NCBI GenBank assembly: GCA_011317545.1
Contig: WUJK01000003.1
Location: 4,278,001-4,342,000, forward strand
Reading direction: 5' to 3'
Length of the DNA: 64,000 bases
DNA from: Coniella vitis
Taxonomy: Eukaryota > Ascomycota > Sordariomycetes > Diaporthales > Schizoparmaceae
Positions 9,280 to 19,974 of this stretch are shown here, one piece after another. Numbering within the stretch: position 1 is the first letter of the stretch; each line of letters starts with the position of its first letter. Below the pieces are notes generated by a model, which made no database searches, was not told where the DNA came from, and worked only from the letters and a program-made list of their open reading frames with translations. The translations under genes and the position numbers were made by a program.

Positions 9280-10671
9280 TCAAGCCACTCTTCGGCGCCA
9301 GCTCCAATGTTCTGCCGGCTCTTCCAGCAGCGCCACCATCTCCTGCACCGTCACAGACCGCGCACCGCCCTCCACAATACCAGCCTCGAGAGCCAGCAGC
9401 GCATATTTGATCGCCATGTCTCTTCTGCCAAATGCGTTGAAGCTCAAGGCGGCAATCCTGTAGGCCGGCGAACCATGGGACTGCAACAGGCGTTCCTGCT
9501 CATACAACGAGAGCAGCAGCTCCACAGCATCGAGATCCTGCACATGAAGGTCTTCTTCAATTCCAGTACTCCTTTGCTGGGGCTTATCTGCCTGTACAGT
9601 ACGCCAAAGCGCAGACTCAACCTCGTGGATGCGCCACAGCCGGTGATCACTTGCATTCGCCAGTGTCTCCGGCAGCATACACTGCGCACAGGTGCACTCG
9701 AAACCCCAATTGCGCCTTGTCCTGGCCCTCCTTACGTCTCTCGCACGGAATGAGTCCACATACGAGATGGTGAGTTCCTGACCCGCTTGGATTGGAGAAG
9801 GGCTCTCCACTGCGTAGGTGCGGTGGATCAGGCCGCCCTCGAGATGGAAAGCCACGTTCGGTCGACAGTCGTGGTTGTACATGGACACTTCTGGGAAATT
9901 GCCGATAAAGGTGGCGGCGGTGTGGCTGTCCCCGGGCAGCTCGACGGGCAGGTTGAACGAGTTGTTCATGACGATGTCCAGGATATCATCGTCCCCCGCC
10001 TCGTGCGTCTGGCCCAGCTGCTGCCAAAATCGCAGGCGTGTGGCCGTGGGAAGCCGAGTCACTGCGTCTCGCAGCAGACGCAGCTGCGCGTCTTTGCTAA
10101 GATCGTTGACAAACGTCCGATGTATAATCAGAGCCGGCGTATATGCCAAAAGCTGTTCGCCGCGATGGATAGATTGTTTGGATACGAATCCGCGGCCTTT
10201 GTCTGGAATGTGCTTTGTCTCGAGTTTGTGGCTCTGCACGTTGACTGCTGCTGCCTTGAGGAAGGTGGCTGCTGAGTCACTCGACAACTCAACAAGTATC
10301 GGCAGGTTCGCCAGAGCATTCGCCGTGTCTCCGTCGCTGATTATAGTAATTCCACGGCCAGCGGCAAAGGCCGCATTACTGTAAACACAGTATGCTCCTT
10401 CACATGTATGCGGCCCTGTCCATCCGCCAGAGGTGTCTCTCTCCAAGGATTTGGCTTCATCCTGCAATGGTGACGATGTGTTCTCTTTTCGCGGCGTGCT
10501 GCTGGGACACTGCGACGCCAGGGAGGAATACTGTGCGGCGAGGAGAGGGCTGGACAGACAGAGATTGGTCAATTGGGCGATATCTGCAGCAATGCCAATC
10601 TTGCTAGCACTTGTGAAGACCTCTGCCGTGAAGGTCAGTAATGCTGCGATTGCGATCTTGGGAATCATCAT
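9280..10671 (-). CDS. SET-domain protein (SMYD/SET5-like) with N-terminal signal peptide
   Basis: 463 residues, single exon. It begins MMIPKIAIAALLTFTAEVFTSAS, with a basic start, hydrophobic core and small residues, so it is predicted to enter the secretory pathway. After about 120 poorly conserved residues comes a split SET domain (about 148-306): DKGRGFVSKQSIHRGEQLL, the substrate/AdoMet motif NHDCRPN (266-272) and the catalytic-site motif ISYVD (302-306). A Cys-rich post-SET (FECTCAQC, 324-331) and a helical, TPR-like C-terminus follow. Family function: protein lysine methylation. A signal peptide on a SET protein is unexpected; I recall similar fungal secreted SET proteins but no proven substrate. 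The alternative is misprediction, but no downstream Met fits better. Confidence 0.88.
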   Translation of the reverse strand: MMIPKIAIAALLTFTAEVFTSASKIGIAADIAQLTNLCLSSPLLAAQYSSLASQCPSSTPRKENTSSPLQDEAKSLERDTSGGWTGPHTCEGAYCVYSNAAFAAGRGITIISDGDTANALANLPILVELSSDSAATFLKAAAVNVQSHKLETKHIPDKGRGFVSKQSIHRGEQLLAYTPALIIHRTFVNDLSKDAQLRLLRDAVTRLPTATRLRFWQQLGQTHEAGDDDILDIVMNNSFNLPVELPGDSHTAATFIGNFPEVSMYNHDCRPNVAFHLEGGLIHRTYAVESPSPIQAGQELTISYVDSFRARDVRRARTRRNWGFECTCAQCMLPETLANASDHRLWRIHEVESALWRTVQADKPQQRSTGIEEDLHVQDLDAVELLLSLYEQERLLQSHGSPAYRIAALSFNAFGRRDMAIKYALLALEAGIVEGGARSVTVQEMVALLEEPAEHWSWRRRVA

Positions 10672-10979
10672 GATGGGGGGCTTGCTTGTAACATGTTGTG
10701 ATGAGTCGCGCTATTGTTGCGTGAAGGCGTCTATATAGTACTCGACTCGAAGCATGGCCTGCAAGGCAATCATAGTGCAACAAAGCTGAGATTCTGTTCG
10801 AGTAAACATGCTGTCTCAGTGGAGAGTTTCATCTCATTAGTTGCTACCTTGGTCGACATAGCGCGCGATTCTTTAGCTTGGGGGCACAGACACGCCACTA
10901 CATATGTACCTGGGGAGTCATCTTGGCGGGATGTTAGATTGGTATCATACTACTGGTTTGACTTGTCATTGGCAATATA
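10672..10979 (-). promoter_or_regulatory. Promoter region of the SET-domain gene with TATA-like box
   Basis: A ctatatag sequence at 10731-10738 reads as TATATA on both strands and lies about 60 bp upstream of the minus-strand ATG at 10671, a suitable position for a TATA box. The rest of this 308-bp gap also holds the 3' UTR of FAN1's neighbour side; no gene is seen. Confidence 0.35.
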
Positions 10980-13601
10980 TTAGTCCACCTGCCTGACTTC
11001 TTCTGCGACAGCATTCACCAACGCGACACGGACGCCTGCACCAGTCAAGACGTGAATCCACAATCGCTGGGTATCACTGAGCCGATCGTTGGCACTCTTG
11101 ACCTCGCCAAACATGCACTCCGGCTTTGGCTCAGTACGCCACAGTATCAAGTCTGGCACTCCTCCACCTCGTTGCTGGTACTCCTGAGCCATGACCTTGC
11201 ATATGGCAGCGAGAGCCTCGCCGCGAAAGCAGCCTGCCAGTTCGACCAAGTCTTCCAAGGCGTAGTCCCAGTTCAGCCCAATAATGCACGTTTTTTCTTC
11301 TCGATGCGCAGCATCCACTTCTCGAATGATGCGCGGCGCATCACCGTTCGCAATAAGGACAAGCCGATGGTTGATTTCGCTTGCGCGTGTGGAATAGAAG
11401 CTGTCGGTGTGTAGGTCGAGGGGGCATGTCTGGTAAGCTGTTTGAAAGACGTTTGGAACGTAGAGGAAGAGGATGTCGTAAAACAGATACGCAAAAAGAG
11501 TCCGCAAAATGCCGCCCTCGGAATGATAACCTTTCCAGCCTTGGCTGCGGTAGTGAGAGAGACACATGGCCTCGACGCTGCATTCACCTCCGCCTTCTGC
11601 TGAGTCCACCCAAATTGTCTTTGTAGACATGCTCCGCCGCTTGCTCACTGTGGGAACATCCCGTTTGAGCTGAACACCGCTCACAAAGTGCTCTTCGGGC
11701 TTTTGCAGTCGAACATGGCCGAAGTCATGCTGGAGACGCTTGGGAATGCGCAGCTTCTTCTCGAGTTTATTGAGACGTTTTTGAAGGTCATAGTGGTAGA
11801 TGAGATGACAGTCCCGATCCTCTAGAGCAGCCTCGCAGGTTGCAACTGCAATACGGCGCCAATGCTTCTTTTGCTTCTCAAGGTCGTCGTATTGAGGATA
11901 GGGATCCACCTCGAACATATAATGCTCTTCTAGGAGAGCCTTGCGCTGATACCACGATCCCCGCCGAGCCATCTGGAAGAGACGCTGGGCCAAACATTCA
12001 GAGAGGAGCGAATGTTCTTTCAGATATTCATGCAGGCGCCCGTAGACATAGGCAGCCTTGTGTGCTATCCTGGTGTAGGCATGAGCGGCATTGAATCGGC
12101 GTAGATACCCACCCTCACCAAAATCGTACAGTGCCTTGTCCTTGCGGCCCTCTTGCTCGAGAAGCTCCCGCCAACGACCTTTCATACCGTCAAAGACTTC
12201 CAGAACGCGGCGGAAGCCCTCGGCGCCTGGAGGTCCATTGAATTCGAGGATCTGGTCAATTTCAAATTCAAGCCTCATGGCTTGCTCGAACTCCAGCAAC
12301 GCACGCCGGTCCGGGAAAATGTTGGTGGTTCGGTCCACAATGTACGGCGGGAACTTGCGTCGCGAGATCTTTGCTAGAATGATGGTCGTAAGAGACTTTT
12401 CAGTCCACTCCATCGATCGGTAGAATACGAGATGAACGCGCTCAAACAGCTTGAATACAGATGGGGACAACCTGATACACGGACCTGTGATGGCGAGCAT
12501 CTTGATCAGGAAGTGTTGATTGCGGTTCGAATTCTGCCTACGTTCAGGCTCTGGCGTCTGGCTAGCCTCGTCATGTTCACATGAGTTGGTGGATCCACTG
12601 GTGCTTTGTCTTTGGAGACCAACAGCCATCAGGCCGCTCTGCTGCGAGGACACACGGATCAATTTCTTGATAATCTCAGCTTTGTTGCCGCCTTGCACCT
12701 TTGCTTCTTTGGCTAGGCTCTTGAGTTCTTCCAAACTCAAAAGCGAAGCAGCTTCATCAACCAACTTGATGTACTCCTCGGACGAGTCCGCAAAGGTAAA
12801 TGTATCGCCCAATGACCAATCTTGCAACGACACTCCAGCCACACTACTGGAATCATCGTCAACGAGCGTGTTAGTGACTTTTTCGGGCAAATGACGAGGC
12901 TGTTGCAGAGCTTCGATAGCACGGTCCAGGTCCGAGATATCGCTGTAGTATCCCAAACGATTGTGCCGGTGCCAAGCAGCCGTCTTGCGTAGAAACAAGC
13001 GGACATACAGATACTGCGCTTCGTACTCGAGGTCACGCCACTGCTGGAACACAAAAGTCTCATGCTCATCAAACAAATGCGACTCTTCTTCCAGCACAGT
13101 GTCCAAAGCGAGATTGAACGCATCAACGTAGATGGACTTCTTGCCCTTGACCCATGCAGCCGGCCCATCGCCAGGTATAAGTGACCCTTCTACCTGCTGT
13201 GCGCTTGCTTGAGATGCTCCTGCTGATTCATACTCTTTGATGGCCTCATCGTCGGCGAGCATGTGCGGCAAGGCAGCCTCCAGTGCCGTCTCGTGGTGGG
13301 TCCCAGTTATTCTATGCTCTTGCTCGAAGTCGTCATCCGAATTTGGTATCACTCTGGGTTCCGTTCCTGGCAACGACTGGGCAGGGGTCTTCACTGCCTT
13401 GTCTGATGCTCCATGGGGATTGGAGCCAGAATCGTCTCCGTCGGATGGCTCAGACTCATATGGATCTCGCTTGCGGTTGCCTCGTCTCGGTTTCTTCTTG
13501 GGCGGTTCAGAAGGACCCGTCAGCGCATCGGAAGCATTCGAGATGTCGGACAGGGCCTCGCGTGGCCGTGTAGGGGCCAGTCGACGGACAAATGCGTCCA
13601 T
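10980..13601 (-). CDS. FAN1: Fanconi-associated nuclease 1 homologue (structure-specific nuclease)
   Basis: Nuclear repair nuclease acting on interstrand crosslinks: it cleaves 5' flaps and successive sites from a 5'-phosphate. 873 residues, no intron. The frame also opens 13 codons upstream at a TTG, but MDAFVRRLAPTRP at 13601 is the first ATG. Order: a disordered acidic N-terminus with a bipartite-looking NLS (KKKPRRGNRKR, about 35-45), a SAP-like DNA-binding motif (about 286-316, LSLEELKSLAKEAKVQGG), a long TPR/helical central region, and a C-terminal VRR-NUC domain. The PD-(D/E)XK-type residues are in GGGVPDLILW (Asp at about 817) and GEVKSAND (EVK about 833-835). No ubiquitin-binding UBZ finger is evident, as in other fungal members. 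It is head-to-head with SDC1. Confidence 0.95.
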   Translation of the reverse strand: MDAFVRRLAPTRPREALSDISNASDALTGPSEPPKKKPRRGNRKRDPYESEPSDGDDSGSNPHGASDKAVKTPAQSLPGTEPRVIPNSDDDFEQEHRITGTHHETALEAALPHMLADDEAIKEYESAGASQASAQQVEGSLIPGDGPAAWVKGKKSIYVDAFNLALDTVLEEESHLFDEHETFVFQQWRDLEYEAQYLYVRLFLRKTAAWHRHNRLGYYSDISDLDRAIEALQQPRHLPEKVTNTLVDDDSSSVAGVSLQDWSLGDTFTFADSSEEYIKLVDEAASLLSLEELKSLAKEAKVQGGNKAEIIKKLIRVSSQQSGLMAVGLQRQSTSGSTNSCEHDEASQTPEPERRQNSNRNQHFLIKMLAITGPCIRLSPSVFKLFERVHLVFYRSMEWTEKSLTTIILAKISRRKFPPYIVDRTTNIFPDRRALLEFEQAMRLEFEIDQILEFNGPPGAEGFRRVLEVFDGMKGRWRELLEQEGRKDKALYDFGEGGYLRRFNAAHAYTRIAHKAAYVYGRLHEYLKEHSLLSECLAQRLFQMARRGSWYQRKALLEEHYMFEVDPYPQYDDLEKQKKHWRRIAVATCEAALEDRDCHLIYHYDLQKRLNKLEKKLRIPKRLQHDFGHVRLQKPEEHFVSGVQLKRDVPTVSKRRSMSTKTIWVDSAEGGGECSVEAMCLSHYRSQGWKGYHSEGGILRTLFAYLFYDILFLYVPNVFQTAYQTCPLDLHTDSFYSTRASEINHRLVLIANGDAPRIIREVDAAHREEKTCIIGLNWDYALEDLVELAGCFRGEALAAICKVMAQEYQQRGGGVPDLILWRTEPKPECMFGEVKSANDRLSDTQRLWIHVLTGAGVRVALVNAVAEEVRQVD

Positions 13602-14099
13602 CGCAAACAGCCCAGAGTGGTCATTGGAGGGACCAAGCAATGTAAATAAACCATGGTTTTCCGCACATCGGGTCTGGTTGGTGTATATTAGGCAGCAGCA
13701 ATGCTGCTAACAATGGGGTGGTGGGGGTTTACCTGATGCTGCTATGGAAAAGAAAGAAATCCCTAAGTATAACCGTACTTAGCATACAGTGGCTGATGTC
13801 ATTGGAGCAACGCGTCTTTCTTAGCGTGTCAGGCTCTGAAATGCGTGTCTTTGGCGGGAACCCCGGGGCGCACTGCAAGTGACAGGACCCTTGTCGGGAC
13901 TTTTTTGGCCGGCAAGAGTCTATCTACATAGTACTGACAGCTTCCGTAGCCATCGTCGCAGTCCTGCCCCTCCAAGCGCATTTTCCCATTCTTCTGCCTG
14001 CCTCAGTAAGGGCCCATCTCCAGTTGAACCTGGATTGAGCGTGTATCTCTCCGACAGATTCTCTGAGCTGTGGTCCTCGTCGTATTGCAGCATCAAAGC
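13602..14099. promoter_or_regulatory. Bidirectional promoter region, FAN1 / SDC1
   Basis: 498 bp separate the divergent ATGs of FAN1 (13601, minus) and SDC1 (14100, plus). No gene is present. I see no strong TATA box; both genes are housekeeping-type. Confidence 0.5.
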
Positions 14100-14955
14100 A
14101 TGGCCGAACCCTTAGCTTCCAACTCCGCTACCATGCCCGAGGACACACGAAGCCTTGCTGATGAACAAGGCACCGGCGTCGACGAGTTGGACAGTTCACA
14201 GAACAATGGACAGGCCCAGGATGTGCCCATGATCTCGCAGGATGACCCTGAGAAGATCTCAAAGTCTTCAGATCCGCAGCCTGTAAGAGTTCCCTTCGGC
14301 AAATCCCCTCTCCATCTTGACTACTGCTCTTTGCGCTTCCAGGACATAGTCGCCCATGATACCTTCTGACCTATCGACCCTCATGCCTCCACATCGTCCG
14401 TACCATATGCTGGTGCTGAAATACAATGTTGACCGCGTTTCGCACATCTACAAGGACACCGCTGCCCAAGGCTCTTCCGCCCCTGTACCCAACTACGATG
14501 GCGCAGGCGCAGGCAGCGTCGGCTCTCCCGCTCGCACTGCAACTCCTCATGCCTCTGGGCGATTCAAAGAAGAACAACAGCAACAAGGCGCGACGTCCTC
14601 TCGTGCACAGTCAGCCGTGCCAGCCGAGCGAGCCACGATACCAACGGAAGCCGTCGAAAACGGTGCGCCGACCCGTGTTTACCTCAATCAGAATGTTACG
14701 CAGCATTTGTTGGACGGCATGAAGATGCTTGCACTACACAAGTAGGTGTGCTCAAGGATGGGTTTTCTACAATCGCTCCGTAGTCGCTGGCGTGCTAACA
14801 TGTAGTCGAATTCCAGGCCCATTGATCCCCTGCGCGTGCTTGGTGAATTCCTCCTCCAGCGGAGCGCCGAAGTAGAGGCTGCCGCCACAGCAGACAAGAA
14901 CACTGTACCAGCTGCGCGCAGCGAAGAGGACCAAGACATGAATGGAGCTGAGTAG
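14100..14955 (+). CDS. SDC1: COMPASS/Set1 complex subunit Sdc1 (Dpy-30 domain), three exons
   Basis: Dpy-30-motif subunit of the Set1 H3K4 methyltransferase complex; the motif dimerises and docks Bre2/Ash2. Proposed exons: 14100-14282, 14350-14741, 14817-14955 (237 residues). Intron 2 (14742-14816) is secure: GTAGGT donor, GCTAAC branch, CCAG acceptor. It joins VYLNQNVTQHLLDGMKMLAL to HKPIDPLRVLGEFLL, restoring one Dpy-30 motif (about 171-208). Intron 1 (14283-14349, GTAAGA...CATAG) is less certain. Skipping to an AAG acceptor at 14454 also keeps the frame and would remove an atypical His/Tyr-rich stretch (202 residues). The N-terminus is acidic and disordered, the middle Ala/Pro/Ser-rich. 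Convergent with RPS13. Confidence 0.92.
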
Positions 14956-15518
14956 TTAGCCAAGCCGGGCCGAAGTCACAACTTGCAAAGGTGTCCTGGG
15001 TTGGAGTGCAGTGGATAGCTTGGCATACTGGTAGTAATTCGAATTTGTACATGTGGTGAGCACATGGCTAACTGGTAAGTCTATCCGCGGCGTTGGCTTG
15101 GCAACTCAGTCTAATTTGGCGGCGCTGACGGCCGACTGAACCAGAGCAGCTTGTACAATTCACATTCGATAATGGAGGGGCATCATAAGGGACCACGTAA
15201 AAAAACTGCTTGGAGAATTTCGGGGAGTCTGGCGTCGCGGCTGCTTAGGATTAAGACAAATGTGAACTACGTTCATCGAGTTTGACACTTCAAAGCTGGA
15301 AATGCCTTCCAGTCTTGACCTTGATTTACATGTACCAAGCCTGGGGCGAGTATCCTCGTGGAATGCAGTGAAGCCGTAGCAATTTTTGACCGGTCCGCCC
15401 TAACTCCATACCGAAAAAGTCCCCCATCATGACCACCACAAGATGTAAACCAGCAACAGAAGTGACTTTTGTTTTCCGATCCTCCAAGTCCAACAACAGC
15501 GACCAACACTTGGAACGC
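14956..15518. other. Convergent intergenic region (SDC1 / RPS13 3' ends)
   Basis: 3' flanks of two convergent genes. The only notable frames are extensions or shadows of RPS13 exon 4. No additional gene. Confidence 0.5.
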
Positions 15519-16433
15519 TTAGGAGACCATGGTGGAAGCGGTGGCGGCCTCGTAGCGCCAGGTGGGGGGCAGGACACCGACGGTCTTGTAGTAACGGGCC
15601 AGACGGTGGATACGGGACTCAATCAGAATCAGGCGGAACTTGGAGTCCTTGTCCTTGCGGTTGCGCTCGAGGTGCTTGCGGACAGCGACGGCCTGGAGAT
15701 AGAGATTGTCAGTTTTACACACGCTGAATCACCGTATTGGAAAGGTACAGAGCCTTCAGAGCTCTGGGTGCGCTGGGTAAGACATACCTTCTTGATAAGC
15801 ATGTAGAGGTCCTCAGGGATATCGGGAGCGAGGCCTATGAAGATCTCTCTGTCAGCACATGACCGAGCAGAGGCATGATAATAGTATAGTGTGGCAAAAC
15901 CACGATGCGTGGACCGTCCACAGATCTCAACGATTATTCATTGATCGGAAATCGCATGTGTCTAGGTCGGTCGGGCGCATTGCGCACCGCGCATCTCACT
16001 GGGAGGCCTTGGTGTTCGATTGTCGAAAGAAATTCGGTCGAGCGTTCATGGGAGTGTTTGTCGCGTGGGATGGGAGTGTATTGGATCAAACCGTACCGCT
16101 GGACTTCAGGATGCGCAGGATCTTGTTACCTGTTACATGTAGCGTCAGCAAAACCATCGCCCCAAGATACACTGTCCTGCCCTACTGGCAGAGTGCAGCG
16201 AACTCTCGACACATCGTGGGAAAAATCATACCAGTAACGACCTTGACCTGGGCGATACCGTGGCTGTCACGGAGGACAACACCAATCTGGGAGGGAGTGG
16301 CACCCTTCTTGGCCAGCTTGCAGATCTGCTCGACGACCTGCTCGGGGGTGGTCTTGAGCCACGAGGGAGGGTTGCGGCTGTAGGGGATAGCCGAGGAAGA
16401 AATTCCCTTTCCGTTAGAGTGAAGACGACCCAT
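15519..16433 (-). CDS. RPS13: 40S ribosomal protein S13 (uS15), four exons
   Basis: Component of the small ribosomal subunit that contacts 18S rRNA and the intersubunit bridge. Exons (minus): 16232-16433, 16097-16129, 15788-15834, 15519-15692, totalling 456 nt = 151 residues, exactly the usual eukaryotic length. All three introns have good sites: GTATGA...ACAG (102 bp), GTACGG...ATAG (262 bp), GTATGT...CCAG (95 bp). The protein starts MGRLHSNGKGISSSAIPYSR and includes KKAVAVRKHLERNRKDKDSK and RLARYYKTVGVLPPTWRYE. The 33- and 47-bp internal exons are characteristic of intron-rich ribosomal-protein genes. I looked for a C/D snoRNA in the long second intron and saw no convincing boxes. Confidence 0.98.
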
Positions 16434-17544
16434 TTTGTCTGGTGTTGGTCAGATTGGTGGTGGAGAGATGGACCCGGTATCGTCAGATGGCGGCGGTTGA
16501 GTGCTTGTCGACGAAGTAGAAGGGTAGGAGAGGTTGTAAAGGTGGAGTGCACGCGAAGTTTTTGGAGTTTGGTGCTTGTCGGTGGGTTCTCGAAAGGTGG
16601 GGCGCAGTCTATAAGAGCGGGCCGCCAGCAGCTGGCAGCCAGGAGTGTCAGGGGTTTCCAGCCAGTCCAGCCTGCCAGCATCCGAGCTTGACAGGCCTTA
16701 TTTCTTGGCACCCTACAAAATTTCCTTCCTGCAAGACGCGCTTCAAAATCTTTGCATCTTCATCACTTCACAAACCCAGGAATGTTGGGTTTGATACCGC
16801 CCAAACTGGCGCATTACAATTGACGGTAAGCAATACATTTCATTTCTTTCATCTTTCTGGCACTACCCTGATGATCAACAACCTTTGAATTTTAATATTT
16901 CTGGTACCTCTTATGTTAGCTCTCCTTCGGGGGATCGATGAATGTAATGGACTTCTGAATTGCACGGCCATTTCGTCTTACATCGTTTCTGCAAACACTT
17001 CACACATACGAATGATTGCTGACGAATCTTAGGTCTATTTTTGTTCAGTGGGAGACGTCTTTGTCGTCGGGGAATCGTGCCAGAGAAACAGAAAACAATG
17101 CAGCTTTAGGCGGTATTATGAATAGTATAGCACCTGAATTGAAGCCAATGGTCATAGAGTCTCGTTCCTTGCTGAGCCGCGTGCACGAGATGGAGTTGTA
17201 CTGTCTCTTCTTACATTTTGTGGTTTCACAACTCCTTTTGTACCGCCGTCTGTGATCTGGCTGCTGGGAGTAATTGAGAGGACATGAAACCCAGCTCGAC
17301 CCAAGGGTCCAGCTGAAGGGTGTTAACCACTGCGTACATACTCAGTCCTCCAGGCTATCCGTTGGAATGACCGCTCACATACACTCCATCAAAGGTTTTG
17401 CTTCGTCTCAGAGCGCTTCGAACGGTTCTCAACACAGCGGAGTCCTCGCAACACACAACAAATACAGTAGATATGTATAATCGTCACCATTTTATCTGCT
17501 ATCGTAAACTTGCACCTACAACACCGCCGCTGCTGTTCTTCCGA
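16434..17544. other. Intergenic region, RPS13 promoter to U2AF2 3' end
   Basis: The 16434-16700 part is the RPS13 promoter/leader. The remainder is the 3' flank of U2AF2. Frames such as 16226-16711 (minus) are extensions of RPS13 exon 1 or lack domains. No further gene seen. Confidence 0.5.
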
Positions 17545-19378
17545 TTACCATGCACCGACTTCGAAGTTTTCCTGCGTGTGGCCAATTAGGGACTGTGCAA
17601 CCAAAGCTGAAGGCTGGGGACGGGTAGACTCACCTCTGGAAAATATGTAGTAATCACGGTTCTGTCTGCAAACTTTCTGCCGGCGAGGGCCTTGAGTGCC
17701 TTTGTGGCGGATTCAGGACTGTCAAACTTGACGTAAATCTTGCCGACTCCTGCAGACTGTTTGCTTCCGCCGCTTGGCCGAGGCACTTTGAGTTCGCGGA
17801 TGGTGCCATATTTGCTGCATTCATCTCGTACATCCTCGCAAATTTCTGCAAAGTGTGTGTTAGCCGATTCATCATGTCATAGTACCGTGCACTCGAATAA
17901 GACCTACCTTCGTAGTCATCAGCATCCATGAGCTCTTCGGGCGTCACCATGTTGAGCAGTTGCAGCACTGGCGTGACTTCTGAGTCCGTCGATGTGGTAC
18001 CAGCAAGCATGGACATGGCATTCACACCCATCTCAACACCAGAAACTTGTGTAATTCCAATGCTAGCTTTTCGCACCTTCAGATGCCTGTCTCCGAGCTC
18101 CATACCGTCCAGACCTTTGATGGCAACCTCGGTGGCGGCAGGGTCAAGGTATTCGCAAAAGGCAATACCGCGTGACTCCTCTGTACCGCGGTCTTGCACC
18201 AGGATGAAGGCTTTGAGCTCGCCAAAACTATTCAAGAGCTCTAGAACCTGGGTCGAGGTCAGGTACGGAGGGATGTTTGCCACGCTGATCTTGTTGGGAG
18301 TGTCAATCACCACACTCGATATCCGTCCTGGCTCATAGTTCGGGTCATCCACCACAGCGGGAACAATGTAGTCCTTGGGTCGACGGATCTGCAAGCCTTG
18401 TGATGCGCCGTTCGCTGCTCCGTCCGCGTCCTCTGCCTCCATGGTCTGGCCATCGAGCGCAAGAGCAACGGTCGCATCGTCGGCGGTCTTGAACTCGAGG
18501 AGGGCAAAGGAGTGGTCGTTGGACATCTGAACAAGCGAGCAAGGATCAGTCGACTCGACGACGTTGAGGCCGTTGAGCTGAAGGTTGAAGAAGCCCAAGA
18601 TGTCCTCTTCGGTTGCAGAGGCTGGCAGGTTCGAGACAATCAGGCGCTTGGCCTGTCGTGAATTTGTAGGCTTGAGCGACGCGTTATTGGTTGGAGTGCC
18701 GGGCTCCTTCATGAAGGCTTGCAGTTTGGTAGGGTCCATTGCTTGCTGCCGTGGCGCACCGGGCAACGGGAACATGCCCGACAGCTTGGCTTGCTCGGCT
18801 GTAACATTCTCATAGCCTGGAGGCTTGATGTCCCACTGCGTCAACCGCCTCTTTCGCTCCAGGATGGAGGTGACGTTGGTCAGGTCTGGCGTGGGCTCCC
18901 TCTTCTTCGGTGGTGGAGACTCGCTCCGGCGGCGCTCATTCTCTCGTTCGAAGCGTCCTCCGTCTCGTGGGCCTCGTCTGCGGTCGTCAAAAAGATCGCG
19001 GTCACGGCGTGGGGGTCGGTCGTCATCCCGGCGGCCTCCTTCGCGCCTGCTGGCACGCGGGTCTCTGTCCCAGTCCCTTTCGCGTCGGCCCGAGTAGCGA
19101 TCTTCGCGTTCGCGATCACGGTGGTTCCGGCTTGACGAGTACGAGTCTACTTCAGCACCGGCATCGCGTCGGCGGGAGCTTTCGTAGGGAGATCGTGAGC
19201 GGCGGCGGCGGTCGCGGTCACGGTCGCGTCGGTCATCGCGGTCACGGCGAGAAGACTGTCAAGAGACGGAATGGATTAGCACACGCTGCCCACACAGGCG
19301 TGGTATCAATGGAAAGAAGAGTGGCCGTACACCGTAGTCTCGGGAAGAGCCATGTCGTCCACCGTCTTTGCGATCCAT
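17545..19378 (-). CDS. U2AF2: Splicing factor U2AF large subunit (U2AF65), four exons
   Basis: Binds the polypyrimidine tract and recruits U2 snRNP during early spliceosome assembly. Exons (minus): 19331-19378, 17908-19255, 17634-17845, 17545-17571, totalling 1,635 nt = 544 residues. Introns of 75, 62 and 62 bp have GTACGG, GTAGGT and GTGAGT donors. Order: MDRKDGGRHGSSRDYG, an Arg/Ser/Asp-rich region (about 17-150), a linker with LTQWDIKPPGYE, RRM1 (about 220-308), RRM2 (about 338-413, KISVANIPPYL) and a C-terminal UHM (about 455-540; EICEDVRDECSKYG, VGKIYVKF). The 27-bp last exon encodes only ENFEVGAW plus stop, the conserved C-terminal end. Head-to-head with OGG1. Confidence 0.97.
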
Positions 19379-19974
19379 GGTCAGAAGCGCCGCTGGCAAC
19401 CTAGGAAGAACAGATGTGCAACGAGAAAACTTGTGGCCGAGAGAATCAGCAGCAGGAGACTGAGGCTGAGGCTGGTCGGCTGGTTGGTTTGACCTTCTTG
19501 TTGACTATTGACAACGCCGCAGACGCCGTTCAGATCGTCGATGGATGTTTCGGCGGGGTGCGAGATGAGGCAGCACAAGCTCCAGTCAAACAAACAGAGC
19601 AGCTACACTGCGCATCTCCTGGAACTTCACTCGACCTGCAACGGCTGAATTTCCAAAGAGAACTGGCTTGTGCTAACACGAATCGGGGCTAGCGTTCTCT
19701 TTCCTGCAGGGATCGAGGGGCCGCGCAGGCCACTGAACCTTCTACTATGTATTCTGTACTTGAAGGAAAGTGCTGTAACCGGGCCGCCGGGAAGCCTGGC
19801 CGTACTGTACAGAGTACGTAGAACATCAAGAAGACTCGACAAACCTCTGTGGCAAAACAAGAGCGAAGCGAAAACCAACTCATTTCCAGCCAGCTGTACC
19901 TGCTGTCGCGACACGCCGATTTCCACAAGATTCATATAGCGCATCGGCCTGGCTTGTCTTACTTTGTTTGAAAA
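19379..19974. promoter_or_regulatory. Bidirectional promoter region, U2AF2 / OGG1
   Basis: 596 bp between divergent start codons (19378 minus, 19975 plus). Only domain-less frames occur in both directions. No obvious TATA box on either side; a catatagc near 19933 lies about 40 bp before the OGG1 ATG. Confidence 0.45.

Noticed and set aside
15835..16096. Long RPS13 intron 2 as host for a C/D box snoRNA
   Set aside because: No convincing C box with D box at suitable spacing; the CTGAC is the branch region.
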